DNA of 64,000 nucleotides, taken from positions 186,001 through 250,000 of the forward strand of contig NZ_QLSV01000005.1 in the NCBI RefSeq assembly GCF_003268815.1. Direction: 5' to 3'. Of this stretch, positions 45,179 to 54,507 are shown piece after piece. Numbering within the stretch: position 1 is the first letter of the stretch; every line of letters begins with the position of its first letter. A program made the position numbers and the translations under genes. The notes under the pieces are model-generated. The model searched no databases. It was not told the origin of the DNA and saw nothing but the letters and a program-made list of their open reading frames with translations. This stretch comes from Flavobacterium lacus. GTDB lineage: Bacteria; Bacteroidota; Bacteroidia; Flavobacteriales; Flavobacteriaceae.

Positions 45179-46450
45179 CTATTTATCAACATCATGTAGT
45201 TTTCCAACTGATTTTGCCACCACCGTTGCAACTGTTGCATCGCTTGTTACATTCACTACCGTTCTACACATATCAAGTGGTCTGTCAATCGCAAAAATCA
45301 AGGCCAATCCAGCTTCCGGAATTCCAGCTTGACCCAGCACAATTACGAGCATAACCATTCCGGCACTTGGCACTGCCGCTGAGCCAATAGAAGCCAAAGT
45401 GGCTGTAACCACAATCATTAATTGCGTTTGCAAATCTAAAGGAATTCCCATTGCTTGAGCAATAAATACAGCAGCAACAGCTTGATATAAACTGGTTCCA
45501 TCCATGTTTACTGTGGCTCCTAAGGGCAAAACAAAACTGGAAACTTCCTCATCTACACCAACGTGTTCTGTTACTCTTTCCATTGTAACTGGCAAGGTTG
45601 CTGCACTTGAACTTGTTGAAAAAGCTAATAATTGAGCGGGTGAAATCGCTTTAAAGAATTTTATTGGTGAATATTTTGCCAAAACGACCAACAAGGTAGG
45701 ATACAAGACAAAAACCATTACAGAAAGTCCTAAAACAACTGTTAAAGCGTAAATTAATAAGGCATTCAATGTAGAAAAATCAGGTATCTCAACCATTAAA
45801 GCCGCCATTAAAGCAAAAACACCAATGGGAGCTCCAAGCATAATGATGTCAATAATTTTTAAAATTACATCATTCAAACCTTTAAAAAAATCAACAACTG
45901 GTTTGGCTTTTTTTTCGTCGATTAAAATTAAGCCTATGCCTAATAAAATTACAAAAAGAATAACTTGAAGCATAGAGGCATTATCGGTCATCGCCATAAA
46001 AAAATTATCCGGTACTACATCAACCAACGGCTGTAAGGGTCCGCTACTTTTGGCTTTTTCGGCTAATTCAATTTTTTGAGCGGCATCACCGGCAAAATTT
46101 TCTAACAAACTTTTACGCGATTCATCATTAATATAATCTCCTGGTCTGATTAAATTAGCCAACACCAATCCGATAGACACAGCACTCACCGTGGTAAACA
46201 AATATAAACCAACTGTTCTTCCGCCAAGTTTAGAAAGTTTTGAAATATCTTTTAAATCAGACAATCCAACGATCAATGACACAACAATTAACGGAACAGC
46301 TATCATTTTTAATAAATTGATAAAAATTGATCCAAAAGGCTTTACCCAATCAACGACAATCTCTTTGAGCTCCATGTTTTTCATCAGATAACCGAAAATC
46401 AATCCCAAAATCATTCCGATAAGTATCTTCCAATGCAAAGCTAATTTCAT
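45179..46450 (-). CDS. Dicarboxylate/amino acid:cation (Na+ or H+) symporter
   Basis: About 423 residues from the ATG at 46450 (MKLALHWKILIGMILG). The longer frame to 46546 overlaps aroC and has no membrane character, so it is rejected. DAACS/GltP family inner-membrane carrier with eight helices and two re-entrant loops. The signature residues are LLAFSTSSSAATLPVTMERV (first hairpin) and NMDGTSLYQAVAAVFIAQ (NMDG, cation and substrate site). Substrates are probably glutamate, aspartate or C4-dicarboxylates. It starts 5 bp after the aroC stop on the same strand. Confidence 0.93.
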   Translation of the reverse strand: MKLALHWKILIGMILGLIFGYLMKNMELKEIVVDWVKPFGSIFINLLKMIAVPLIVVSLIVGLSDLKDISKLSKLGGRTVGLYLFTTVSAVSIGLVLANLIRPGDYINDESRKSLLENFAGDAAQKIELAEKAKSSGPLQPLVDVVPDNFFMAMTDNASMLQVILFVILLGIGLILIDEKKAKPVVDFFKGLNDVILKIIDIIMLGAPIGVFALMAALMVEIPDFSTLNALLIYALTVVLGLSVMVFVLYPTLLVVLAKYSPIKFFKAISPAQLLAFSTSSSAATLPVTMERVTEHVGVDEEVSSFVLPLGATVNMDGTSLYQAVAAVFIAQAMGIPLDLQTQLMIVVTATLASIGSAAVPSAGMVMLVIVLGQAGIPEAGLALIFAIDRPLDMCRTVVNVTSDATVATVVAKSVGKLHDVDK

Positions 46451-46455
46451 AAGTG

Positions 46456-47517
46456 TTATTTGTATGTTTTTTGTAATAAATAAAAATCGGCCAACACAAT
46501 AGCGGCCATGGCTTCTACAATCGGTACAGCTCTTGGAACTACACATGGGTCATGACGCCCTTTTCCCTCTAAATCGATGGAATTTCCATCTTTATCAATA
46601 GTTGATTGCTTTTGCATTATGGTTGCCACAGGCTTGAATGCCACTCGGAAATAAATATCCATTCCGTTTGAGATTCCACCTTGAATTCCGCCTGACAAAT
46701 TAGATTTTGTTGTTCCGTCGTTGTTGAACAAATCGTTGTGCTCGCTTCCTCGCATGGTTGCTCCACAAAAACCGCTTCCAAATTCAAACCCTTTTACAGC
46801 ATTAATAGAAAGCATTGCTTTTCCCAACTCGGCATGTAATTTATCAAAAACAGGTTCACCTAATCCAACCGGAACGTTTTGAATCACACAGGTTATTGTT
46901 CCACCAACCGTATCACCTTCTTTTCTAATGGAACGAATTAATTCTTCCATTTTGGCGGCTGTAGCTTCGTCCGGACAACGAACAGGATTGCTTTCTGTTT
47001 TAGAAAAATCTAAGTCTTGATAGGGTTTATCAATAAAAATATTACCCACAGAAGAAACAAAAGCATTGATTTTTATCTCCGAAAGCATTTGCTTTGCAAT
47101 TGCACCTGCCACTACTCTACTTGCTGTTTCACGTGCAGAACTTCTTCCGCCCCCGCGATAATCTCTGATTCCGTATTTTTTTTCATAGGTAAAATCGGCG
47201 TGACTTGGTCGAAACGCATCTTTAATGTGACTATAATCACCTGATTTTTGATTGGTATTTGGAATAATAAAACCGATTGGCGTTCCGGTAGTTTTCCCTT
47301 CAAAAATTCCTGATAAAAATTGTACCTCATCCGGTTCTTTTCGCTGGGTAACAATAGCCGATTGTCCTGGTTTTCTTCGAATCATTTCGTATTGAATTGC
47401 TTCTAAATTCAATGAAATTCCGGGAGGGCAACCATCAATGATTCCGCCCAAAGCTTCGCCGTGTGACTCGCCAAAAGTGGTGATTTTGAATAAAGTTCCG
47501 TAACTATTTCCTGCCAT
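46456..47517 (-). CDS. aroC: Chorismate synthase
   Basis: 353 residues from the ATG at 47517 ([20 protein letters not shown]). An upstream in-frame start at 47538 adds seven unlikely residues. It makes chorismate from EPSP with reduced FMN, the last shared step to aromatic amino acids. Signatures: [40 protein letters not shown], and [16 protein letters not shown]. Full length. Probably co-transcribed with the downstream symporter. Confidence 0.97.
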   Translation of the reverse strand: MAGNSYGTLFKITTFGESHGEALGGIIDGCPPGISLNLEAIQYEMIRRKPGQSAIVTQRKEPDEVQFLSGIFEGKTTGTPIGFIIPNTNQKSGDYSHIKDAFRPSHADFTYEKKYGIRDYRGGGRSSARETASRVVAGAIAKQMLSEIKINAFVSSVGNIFIDKPYQDLDFSKTESNPVRCPDEATAAKMEELIRSIRKEGDTVGGTITCVIQNVPVGLGEPVFDKLHAELGKAMLSINAVKGFEFGSGFCGATMRGSEHNDLFNNDGTTKSNLSGGIQGGISNGMDIYFRVAFKPVATIMQKQSTIDKDGNSIDLEGKGRHDPCVVPRAVPIVEAMAAIVLADFYLLQKTYK

Positions 47518-47677
47518 TGTGTAATGATGTTTCAACAAAAATAAGTTTTTTCAATAAGATAGTATCATTAAAAACGATTTGAATTCACATAAATATAATA
47601 TAAGAGGATAAATCGTTAACTTTTTAATAAAGCAAACCTCACCAGTTGTTCGTTAATTTGCTAAACCTCATTTATGT

Positions 47678-48508
47678 ATGCTAAAAAAGAGAAAAGTTGA
47701 AGTGGTTGTTATTTCTGACGTACACCTTGGTACGTTCGGTTGCCATGCAAAAGAATTATACCATTATCTGTCAACAATTAAACCAAAAACACTAATTCTA
47801 AATGGAGACATCATTGATATTTGGCAGTTTAGAAAATCTTATTTCCCAAAATCTCATTTAAAAATCATCAAAAAAATAATTGATTTAGCTTCAAAAGGAA
47901 CGGAAGTGTACTACATAACAGGAAATCATGACGAAATGCTACGAAAATTCAGTGACACAAAAATTGGAAACTTTTCCATAGTAGATAAATTAGTATTAGA
48001 ATTAGACGATAAAAAAGCTTGGATTTTTCACGGTGATGTTTTTGATGCTTCGGTGCAACACTCCAAATGGATAGCAAAATTAGGTGGTTGGGGTTATGAT
48101 TTGTTGATTGTTTTGAATCGATTTGTCAATTGGATTCTGTTAAAGATTGGAAAAGAGCCCTACTCCTTCTCTAAAAAAATAAAAGCAAATGTAAAAAATG
48201 CTGTGAAATTTATCTCCGACTTTGAAGTTACAGCTTCAGAGCTTGCTATTGAAAACGACTATGACTATGTCATTTGCGGACACATTCACGAACCAAAAAT
48301 GACCAGAAAAGTCAATAAAAAAGGAACTACATTCTACTTAAATTCTGGAGACTGGGTTGAAAATCTAACGGCATTAGAATACAACAAAAAACGTTGGAAA
48401 ATATACCGCTATGACAAGGATTCTAATATGATTGAAGAAGATTTCTTTGAAATGGAGACCAAATTGAGCGAACAACTCATTGCCTCTTTACTTTTTTCAA
48501 AAAAGTAA
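47678..48508 (+). CDS. lpxH: UDP-2,3-diacylglucosamine diphosphatase-like metallophosphoesterase
   Basis: 276 residues with the calcineurin-like two-metal site: SDVHLGTFGCH (DxH), LNGDIIDIWQF (GDxxD), TGNHDEML (GNHD), HGDVFD and CGHIHEP (GHxH). This pattern fits the LpxH group, which cleaves UDP-2,3-diacylglucosamine in lipid A synthesis, acting at the membrane surface. It is a Bacteroidota-type LpxH homologue, longer than the E. coli enzyme. A related phosphoesterase cannot be excluded. Confidence 0.85.
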   Translation: MLKKRKVEVVVISDVHLGTFGCHAKELYHYLSTIKPKTLILNGDIIDIWQFRKSYFPKSHLKIIKKIIDLASKGTEVYYITGNHDEMLRKFSDTKIGNFSIVDKLVLELDDKKAWIFHGDVFDASVQHSKWIAKLGGWGYDLLIVLNRFVNWILLKIGKEPYSFSKKIKANVKNAVKFISDFEVTASELAIENDYDYVICGHIHEPKMTRKVNKKGTTFYLNSGDWVENLTALEYNKKRWKIYRYDKDSNMIEEDFFEMETKLSEQLIASLLFSKK

Positions 48509-48574
48509 TTTTATCAAAAAAATTCTGTTAACATACTTTAACTTGTTAAAATACGATTTTGGCCAATTGTGCGT

Positions 48575-48582
48575 TATCTTTG
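48575..48582 (+). promoter_or_regulatory. Promoter -7 element before the outer-membrane protein gene
   Basis: TATCTTTG matches TAnnTTTG 24 bp before the ATG. The nearest TTTG upstream is at 13 bp spacing, shorter than normal. Confidence 0.45.
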
Positions 48583-48605
48583 TACAAATCTTAAATTAAC
48601 ATAAA

Positions 48606-49106
48606 ATGAAAAAAGTACTTTTATCAACCATGATGGTTATTGGCTTTATTTTGAGTACTAATGCTCAGGAAATTTCTAAGAATGCACTTGGTTTACGTTT
48701 AGGCGACAACGACGGTTTTGGTGGTGAAATATCCTATCAAAGAGGGCTTTCAGACAACAACAGATTAGAGTTTGATTTGGGCTGGAGAAACAGTAACAAT
48801 TGGGATGGTTTTAAATTAGTTGGACTTTATCAGTGGGTATGGAACATTGAAGGGGGATTTAATTGGTATGCCGGTGTTGGTGCCGGTGTTGGTAGTTGGA
48901 GTCATAATTACAAAGGTCCTGGCAATGACGATTTTAAAGACAATGGAACCTATGTTTTAGCGGCCGGAGACATCGGAATTGAATATAATTTTGATTTTCC
49001 CTTGTTATTGTCTCTTGATTTTAGACCAGAATTCTACATTGGAGACGGCTACAGAAACAACAACTTTGGTCCGGATATTGCTTTAGGTATTCGTTACCAG
49101 TTCTAG
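48606..49106 (+). CDS. Small outer-membrane beta-barrel protein
   Basis: 166 residues with a signal peptide (MKKVLLSTMMVIGFILSTNAQ). The mature chain alternates polar and aromatic residues in strands: GLRLGDNDGFGGEISYQRGL, NRLEFDLGWR, GFNWYAGVGAGVGSWSH and the C-terminal SLDFRPEFYIGDGYR to IRYQF, ending in Phe as in many barrel proteins. An eight-stranded OmpA/OmpX-like barrel is likely. Function unknown. Confidence 0.82.
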   Translation: MKKVLLSTMMVIGFILSTNAQEISKNALGLRLGDNDGFGGEISYQRGLSDNNRLEFDLGWRNSNNWDGFKLVGLYQWVWNIEGGFNWYAGVGAGVGSWSHNYKGPGNDDFKDNGTYVLAAGDIGIEYNFDFPLLLSLDFRPEFYIGDGYRNNNFGPDIALGIRYQF

Positions 49107-49116
49107 AATAGAATAC

Positions 49117-49147
49117 AAAAAACGTCCCAAACGGGACGTTTTTTTTA
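49117..49147. terminator. Intrinsic terminator, possibly bidirectional
   Basis: Stem AAAACGTCCC / GGGACGTTTT with loop AAAC and flanking A and T tracts, between two convergent genes. It overlaps the last codons of the PrcB-like gene by three bases. Confidence 0.87.
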
Positions 49148-49567
49148 TCTGATAATGATATTCTTTTTAGAATTAATCTTCACAATTGAAAGTGGATAAG
49201 TCATTACTGTCGTTGCCAATCCTTGAGGTTCGTTTTCTTTAATGGTTAGGATGATATCATTCTCTGTTTCTTCAATGTTTTCAACTGAAAAAGAATAACC
49301 CCCTGAACTTTTCTCTCCCATATTCAACAATAAAAAATTACTGGTTTGAATATCTGTCGGCTTGATTTTCTTTTTTAAATCGGGGTCATTCAACAGCATT
49401 TTAAATTCTTTTTGTTCTGTAATGATTTCAAAAAAACGAAAATTGGCTCCGCGCTGCTCTTCTTGTTTTAAAATTTCATAAAGTACTGGTTTCTCATCAG
49501 AAATTTTTTGTGTGGAACATGAAAACAATACCAAACCAACAACTATTGTTGCAAAAATTTTTTTCAT
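49145..49567 (-). CDS. PrcB-family (protease complex inhibitor-like) lipoprotein
   Basis: 140 residues from the ATG at 49567, which begins a lipoprotein signal ending LVLFSC (Cys17). The frame extends upstream to 49624 but overlaps bshA and loses the signal, so it is rejected. Residues 80-135 match the PrcB C-terminal domain: EKSSGGYSFSVENIEET and ATTVMTYPLSIVKI. PrcB was named in Treponema as a partner that stabilises a chymotrypsin-like protease complex; that role is only by homology. The gene starts one base after the bshA stop codon. Confidence 0.8.
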   Translation of the reverse strand: MKKIFATIVVGLVLFSCSTQKISDEKPVLYEILKQEEQRGANFRFFEIITEQKEFKMLLNDPDLKKKIKPTDIQTSNFLLLNMGEKSSGGYSFSVENIEETENDIILTIKENEPQGLATTVMTYPLSIVKINSKKNIIIR

Positions 49568-49568
49568 C

Positions 49569-50717
49569 TTAATTTGAAATAGAATTAAATTGATTTTTGA
49601 TTGCTTTTTCATAAACAGCCTCATAAAGCGGCAGTATATTAACTATATCAAATTGTTCTGCAACCGAAAAAGCATTCTTTTTAAAAACAGATAACGTTGC
49701 ATCGTCTCGAATTATTTTAATGGCGTTTTCTGCCATCGAATCTAGGTCACCAACATCACTTAAATATCCGGAAAAACCATCCTTATTCACCTCCGGTAAT
49801 CCGCCCGTGTTGGTGGAAATAACGGGTACGCTACAAGCCATGGCCTCTAAAGCGGCTAATCCAAAACTTTCGGTTTCAGAGGGAAGCAAAAACAAATCGG
49901 TAAAACAGAGAATCTTATCAATTTCATTGCTATTTCCAAAAAAGATGACTTTACTCGAAATGCCTAATTCTTCGCACAATAACTCAGCATTTTCTTTTTC
50001 CGGACCTTCGCCCACCATCATTAGTTTGGCGGGAATTTGTTGTTGAATTTTATAAAAGATTTTGATAATATCCGGAATTCGTTTAACTTTTCTGAAATTG
50101 CTGATATGTGTGATAATTCTTTCATTATCTTTTGCCATTAACGAACGATAGCAAGGGGCTCCTTCATCTATTTTTGCTTTGTCAATTTCGATAAAATTTG
50201 GAATTACTTCAATTTCTTTGGTAATCGTAAAATGTTTGTAGGTATCCTCTTTTAAACTTTTTGAAACGGAAGTGACGACATCAGATTGATTAATACTAAA
50301 GGTTACCGCTGACTTATAGAATGGATGTTTTCCAACCAAAGTAATGTCTGTTCCGTGCAACGTAGTCACCATCGGAATGTAAATTCCTTCCGCTTTCAAC
50401 ATTTGTTTAGCCATATAGCCGGCATACGCATGCGGGATGGCGTAATGAACGTGCATCAATTCAATTTTATGCAATTTCACCATATCTACCAATTTACTCG
50501 AAAGAGCTAATTCATAAGGTTGATAATGAAACAGTGGATATTCAGGAACGTTTACTTCGTGATAATGTAAATTCGGATTAAGCAAGGCTAATCGAACCGG
50601 TTGTTTGTAGGTTATAAAGTGAATTTCATGACCACGTTGAGCCAATTCCAAACCCAATTCTGTAGCTACAACACCACTTCCTCCAAACGTTGGATAACAA
50701 ACTATTGCTATTTTCAT
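49569..50717 (-). CDS. bshA: N-acetyl-alpha-D-glucosaminyl L-malate synthase BshA
   Basis: 382-residue GT4 glycosyltransferase, first enzyme of bacillithiol synthesis: UDP-GlcNAc plus L-malate. It starts MKIAIVCYPTFGGSGVVATELGLELAQRGHEIHFIT, near-diagnostic for BshA. Other features are HVHYAIPHAYAGYMAKQ, LHGTDITLVG and the C-terminal PSETESFGLAALEAMACSVPVISTNTGGLPE. bshB and bshC are not in the window. A PrcB-type lipoprotein gene follows directly. Confidence 0.93.
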   Translation of the reverse strand: MKIAIVCYPTFGGSGVVATELGLELAQRGHEIHFITYKQPVRLALLNPNLHYHEVNVPEYPLFHYQPYELALSSKLVDMVKLHKIELMHVHYAIPHAYAGYMAKQMLKAEGIYIPMVTTLHGTDITLVGKHPFYKSAVTFSINQSDVVTSVSKSLKEDTYKHFTITKEIEVIPNFIEIDKAKIDEGAPCYRSLMAKDNERIITHISNFRKVKRIPDIIKIFYKIQQQIPAKLMMVGEGPEKENAELLCEELGISSKVIFFGNSNEIDKILCFTDLFLLPSETESFGLAALEAMACSVPVISTNTGGLPEVNKDGFSGYLSDVGDLDSMAENAIKIIRDDATLSVFKKNAFSVAEQFDIVNILPLYEAVYEKAIKNQFNSISN

Positions 50718-50735
50718 GTAAAAAAATTAGTGTAA

Positions 50736-50743
50736 CAAAGTTA
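50736..50743 (-). promoter_or_regulatory. Promoter -7 element before bshA
   Basis: On the minus strand, TAACTTTG matches TAnnTTTG 19 bp before the bshA ATG. No good -33 TTG was found. Confidence 0.45.
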
Positions 50744-50800
50744 GTGTGTTTAGCATTTCCTTTTGGTAAGAAATCGTTAAAAAATTAATTTTACGATTCA

Positions 50801-51262
50801 TTAGAGCAATTCATACTGCGTACTGTTTTTCAATTCAGAAATCATAAACGAACTGTGCGTGCTGCCAATATGCTTTAAATTAGTAAGTTTCGTGACCATG
50901 AACTCACGGTATTCTTCCATTCCACCAACACAAATCTTAAGAATATAATCATAATCACCACTTACATGAAAACATTCTAAGACCTCTGTCAATTGTGTCA
51001 CTTCATGTTCAAATGTATTAAGGTATTCTTTGGTATGCTGAATTAACTTGATATGACAAAAAACGACAAAACTTTTATTAATTTTGGCTCTGTCTAACAA
51101 AGCAACATAGTGACGAATAACGCCTTCACGTTCCAGTTTTTTTATTCTTTCGTAAACCGCAGTGACCGAAAGATTGAGTTTGTTGGAAAGATCTTTCGTC
51201 GTTTTTTTGCTATCTTCTTGTAGAAGCATTAATAGTTTTTTATCAATTATATCAAATTCCAT
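50801..51262 (-). CDS. Lrp/AsnC-family transcriptional regulator
   Basis: 153 residues. N-terminal winged helix-turn-helix (about 1-60: MEFDIIDKKLLMLLQEDSKKTTKDLSNKLNLSVTAVYERIKKLEREGVI) and C-terminal RAM domain (about 65-150: FVVFCHIKLIQH, VSGDYDYILKICVGGMEEYREF), which binds amino acids and makes octamers. It is divergent from the gamma-lyase-like gene with 168 bp between. Such a pair is often a local regulator and its target, so it may sense methionine, leucine or similar; inferred. Confidence 0.93.
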   Translation of the reverse strand: MEFDIIDKKLLMLLQEDSKKTTKDLSNKLNLSVTAVYERIKKLEREGVIRHYVALLDRAKINKSFVVFCHIKLIQHTKEYLNTFEHEVTQLTEVLECFHVSGDYDYILKICVGGMEEYREFMVTKLTNLKHIGSTHSSFMISELKNSTQYELL

Positions 51263-51430
51263 ATACTAAAAATTTTAAATTTTCTATTGTTCTTATCAAA
51301 AGCAAACCAAATATAACACAAATTTCTATTAAAATTACTTTAAATAGAATAAAAAACTAAATTTTTAACTATATATTGATTATTTTGCTAAATATCATTT
51401 CATTTGTAATGAAAAACAATTACAAACAAT

Positions 51431-52657
51431 ATGAAATCAAATCAGTTTAATCCGGCCAATCAAATACAAGACCTGCAATATTTTGGTGAATTTGGAGGAG
51501 TAAATCCATCTATTTCAGATAGTTCAACTTATACTTTTCTATCTGCCAAAACCATGTTTGATACGTTTGAAGGAAATGCCGAGGGATGTTATTTATATTC
51601 TCGTCATTCTTCTCCGATGAATTTATATTTAGGTGAAGCTTTGGCCGCGATGGAAGGTACAGAAAGTGCCAATGTTGCTGCTTCTGGAATGGGAGCAATC
51701 ACGCCGGTTTTAATGCAATTGTGTGCCGCCGGAGACGAAATCGTTTCCAGTAGAACAATTTATGGCGGAACCTATGCTTTCATGAAAAATATGTTACCGA
51801 AATGGAACATCAAAACCAACTTTGTAGACATTACAAAATTAGATGTAGTTGAAGCAGCTATCACAGAGAATACCAAAGTGTTATATTGCGAAACCGTAAG
51901 TAATCCTTTATTAGAAGTCGCTGATATTGAAAGCTTAGCTAAAATTGCAAATAAATACAATATTAAATTAGTTGTTGATAATACTTTTTCACCACTTTCT
52001 GTGGCTCCTGCTAAATTGGGTGCTGATGTGGTGATTCATAGTTTAACTAAATTCATTAACGGAAGTAGTGATACCGTTGGTGGCGTAGTTTGTGCTTCGC
52101 AAGAATTTATCAATGATTTGAAAAATGTGAATAATGGTGCGAGTATGTTGTTGGGGCCAACGATGGATAGCCTGCGATCGGCTAGTATTTTAAAGAATTT
52201 GCGAACACTTCATATTCGTATGAAACAACATAGTTACAACGCAAGTTATTTGGCTGAAAAATTTGAAAAAGATGGTTTAAAAGTCGTCTATCCGGGTTTA
52301 AAAAGTCATCCAAGTCATGAAATTTATTCTACTATGATTAATAAGGAATATGGTTTTGGAGGCATGATGACAATTGATGTGGGTTCGCTTGACAAAGCCA
52401 ATGAATTAATGGAATTAATGCAAAATCGCAACTTGGGCTATTTGGCTGTGAGTTTAGGTTTTTATAAAACGTTGTTCAGTGCTCCGGGAACTTCCACTTC
52501 GTCTGAAATTCCGCTTGACGAACAAAAAGAAATGGGTTTAACCGATGGTTTGATTCGTTTTTCAATTGGTTTAGACAACGATATTGAACGAACGTATCAA
52601 ATGATGAAAGCCTGCATGATGGAAATTGGGGTCCTTAAAGAACTCCAAAAAGTATAA
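51431..52657 (+). CDS. Cys/Met-metabolism PLP enzyme (methionine gamma-lyase-like)
   Basis: 408-residue trans-sulfuration family enzyme with PLP on Lys207 (SLTKFINGSSDTVGG) and Asp183 (VVDNTFSPL). EGCYLYSRHSSP and AASGMGAITPVLMQL are the phosphate and substrate-side motifs, and APGTSTSSEIP near the C-terminus contacts the carboxylate. Methionine gamma-lyase (methanethiol, 2-oxobutyrate, ammonia) fits the family, but cystathionine gamma-lyase/synthase or O-acetylhomoserine sulfhydrylase is possible. Divergent from an Lrp regulator; own terminator. Confidence 0.85.
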   Translation: MKSNQFNPANQIQDLQYFGEFGGVNPSISDSSTYTFLSAKTMFDTFEGNAEGCYLYSRHSSPMNLYLGEALAAMEGTESANVAASGMGAITPVLMQLCAAGDEIVSSRTIYGGTYAFMKNMLPKWNIKTNFVDITKLDVVEAAITENTKVLYCETVSNPLLEVADIESLAKIANKYNIKLVVDNTFSPLSVAPAKLGADVVIHSLTKFINGSSDTVGGVVCASQEFINDLKNVNNGASMLLGPTMDSLRSASILKNLRTLHIRMKQHSYNASYLAEKFEKDGLKVVYPGLKSHPSHEIYSTMINKEYGFGGMMTIDVGSLDKANELMELMQNRNLGYLAVSLGFYKTLFSAPGTSTSSEIPLDEQKEMGLTDGLIRFSIGLDNDIERTYQMMKACMMEIGVLKELQKV

Positions 52658-52666
52658 ATGACGTTG

Positions 52667-52696
52667 AATCCGATTCCTACGAGTCGGATTTTTTAT
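52667..52696 (+). terminator. Intrinsic terminator after the gamma-lyase-like gene
   Basis: Stem AATCCGA / TCGGATT, 10-base loop, then T run. Confidence 0.82.
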
Positions 52697-52745
52697 TTAT
52701 ATTCAATAATGATTTTTTTATATCTTGCATCCACAAACAAATTAC

Positions 52746-54227
52746 ATGGAAAGTCAAGATATAAAACCATTCGACCCAAAAAACGAAGAACTAATTGAGA
52801 ACAAAAATTTATCACTTTTAGAAGCTCTGTTGCCGATATTTTTACTCATTGGAATTTTAGGATATAATGTTTATGCTTATGAAGATAACGCAACGTACGG
52901 ACCAAATCAATTTGCTTTAATTATTGGTGCTGCAATTGCCGCCATAGTGGGTTTTAGAAACAAAGTTTCCTATGGAGCAATGATGGAAGACATTTCCAAA
53001 AACGTTAAATCGACTTCAAGTGCCATTCTTATTTTATTGATGGTTGGAGCACTGTCGGGAACTTGGCTGATTAGTGGTGTAATTCCAACGATGATTTATT
53101 ACGGACTTCAAATTCTTCATCCTGCTATATTTCTTCCTGCTTGCGTTGTCATTTGTGCTGTCATTTCAGTTGCAACAGGCAGTTCGTGGACAACTTCTGC
53201 TACAGTTGGTATTGCCTTGATTGGAATTGGTTCAACTATTGGAATGCCTTTAGGAATGGTTGCCGGAGCAGTAGTTTCGGGAGCGTATTTTGGTGATAAA
53301 CTTTCTCCTTTATCAGATACAACTAACCTCGCACCCGCAATGGCCGGAACGGATTTGTTTACACATATTAGATATATGACCTTGACAACGGTTCCAACAA
53401 TGGTAATAACGTTAATCATTTTTATATTTTTAGGACTAGCTCAAACAACGAACGGTTCCGGTGATAACGCCGAAACTTTAAATTCTATTAAAGAAACATT
53501 CGCCATTTCTCCTTGGTTATTTTTAGTTCCTGGTGTTGTTATTTTATTAATTATAAAGAAAACAGAGCCGCTAATCGCTTTGTTGATCGGAACGTTATTA
53601 GGAGGTGTTTTTGCTCTTATTTTTCAACCTGAATTAGTAGCCAAAATTGGAGGAAGTGATACTTTATCCTTTTTTTCAGGATACAAAGGGGTAATAAACG
53701 CCATCACTGTCGAAACGTCAATTGAAAGTTCAAATACTGTTTTAGCGAAATTATTTTCATCGAAAGGGATGTTTGGAATGCTCAATACAATTTGGCTTAT
53801 TCTTTGTGCGATGGTATTTGGCGGTGTTATGGAAGCCATTGGAGCGTTAACCCGAATTACAGATTCATTATTGAAACTATTTCACACCACCTTTGGACTT
53901 TTTGCCAGTACAGTTGCCAGTTGTTTAGCATTAAATCTTACTGCTTCCGATCAATATTTAGCTATTGTTGTTCCAGGAAAAATGTTTTCTAAAGCTTATC
54001 AAGATAAAGGTCTCGCACCTGAAAATTTGAGTAGAACCTTAGAAGATTCCGGAACGGTAACCTCCGTTTTAATTCCGTGGAATACCTGTGGAGCCTATCA
54101 AGCCGGTGTGTTAGGCGTTTCTACTTGGGCTTACTTACCGTATGCTTTCTTCAACATTATTAGTCCGTTTATGACATTGTTGTTTGCAGCGTTTAATATA
54201 AAAATCCGACAATTAACAACAAAATAA
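52746..54227 (+). CDS. nhaC: NhaC-family Na+/H+ antiporter
   Basis: 493 residues from the ATG at 52746 (MESQDIKPFDPK). A TTG at 52725 would add seven residues and lies inside promoter-like sequence, so it is not preferred. About 11-12 transmembrane helices. NhaC features: SATVGIALIGIGSTIGMPLGMVAGAVVSGAYFGDKLSPLSDTTNLAPA (the conserved loop with Asp residues), and ASDQYLAIVVPGKMFSKAY near the end. It exchanges Na+ for H+ across the inner membrane. Alone in its unit. Confidence 0.93.
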   Translation: MESQDIKPFDPKNEELIENKNLSLLEALLPIFLLIGILGYNVYAYEDNATYGPNQFALIIGAAIAAIVGFRNKVSYGAMMEDISKNVKSTSSAILILLMVGALSGTWLISGVIPTMIYYGLQILHPAIFLPACVVICAVISVATGSSWTTSATVGIALIGIGSTIGMPLGMVAGAVVSGAYFGDKLSPLSDTTNLAPAMAGTDLFTHIRYMTLTTVPTMVITLIIFIFLGLAQTTNGSGDNAETLNSIKETFAISPWLFLVPGVVILLIIKKTEPLIALLIGTLLGGVFALIFQPELVAKIGGSDTLSFFSGYKGVINAITVETSIESSNTVLAKLFSSKGMFGMLNTIWLILCAMVFGGVMEAIGALTRITDSLLKLFHTTFGLFASTVASCLALNLTASDQYLAIVVPGKMFSKAYQDKGLAPENLSRTLEDSGTVTSVLIPWNTCGAYQAGVLGVSTWAYLPYAFFNIISPFMTLLFAAFNIKIRQLTTK

Positions 54228-54248
54228 GATTTTCTACTCATTAATCAT

Positions 54249-54276
54249 AAAAACTGCTTTAATCGGCAGTTTTTTA
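54249..54276 (+). terminator. Intrinsic terminator after nhaC
   Basis: Stem AAAACTGC / GCAGTTTT with an 8-base loop followed by T residues. Confidence 0.82.
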
Positions 54277-54466
54277 ATTTAATTCAATTTTAACAATTGC
54301 TAATTCTTCATCAAACTAGTTTTAAAATTAGGGATAATAAAATATTATCATACAAAAATTATAGACTTAATTATTTATGAAGTAAATTTTCTTTAGCATC
54401 AGTAAAATCAATGCCTTCATAAGAAAATGTATGCTATTTATTATGATTTAAATCTGTAATCTATTG

Positions 54467-54474
54467 TAATTTTG
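54467..54474 (+). promoter_or_regulatory. Promoter -7 element before the peroxiredoxin gene
   Basis: TAATTTTG matches TAnnTTTG 33 bp before the ATG. The -33 region is not clear. This would start the peroxiredoxin-thioredoxin transcript. Confidence 0.45.
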
Positions 54475-54507
54475 TAGTAGATTTTAACATTTAAAAAATA
54501 AATAATT

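Noticed and set aside
46451..46546. N-terminal extension of the symporter
   Set aside because: Overlaps aroC, is Cys-rich and non-membrane; the ATG at 46450 starts the normal family sequence.
49568..49624. N-terminal extension of the PrcB-like protein
   Set aside because: Overlaps bshA and would bury the lipoprotein signal that begins at 49567.
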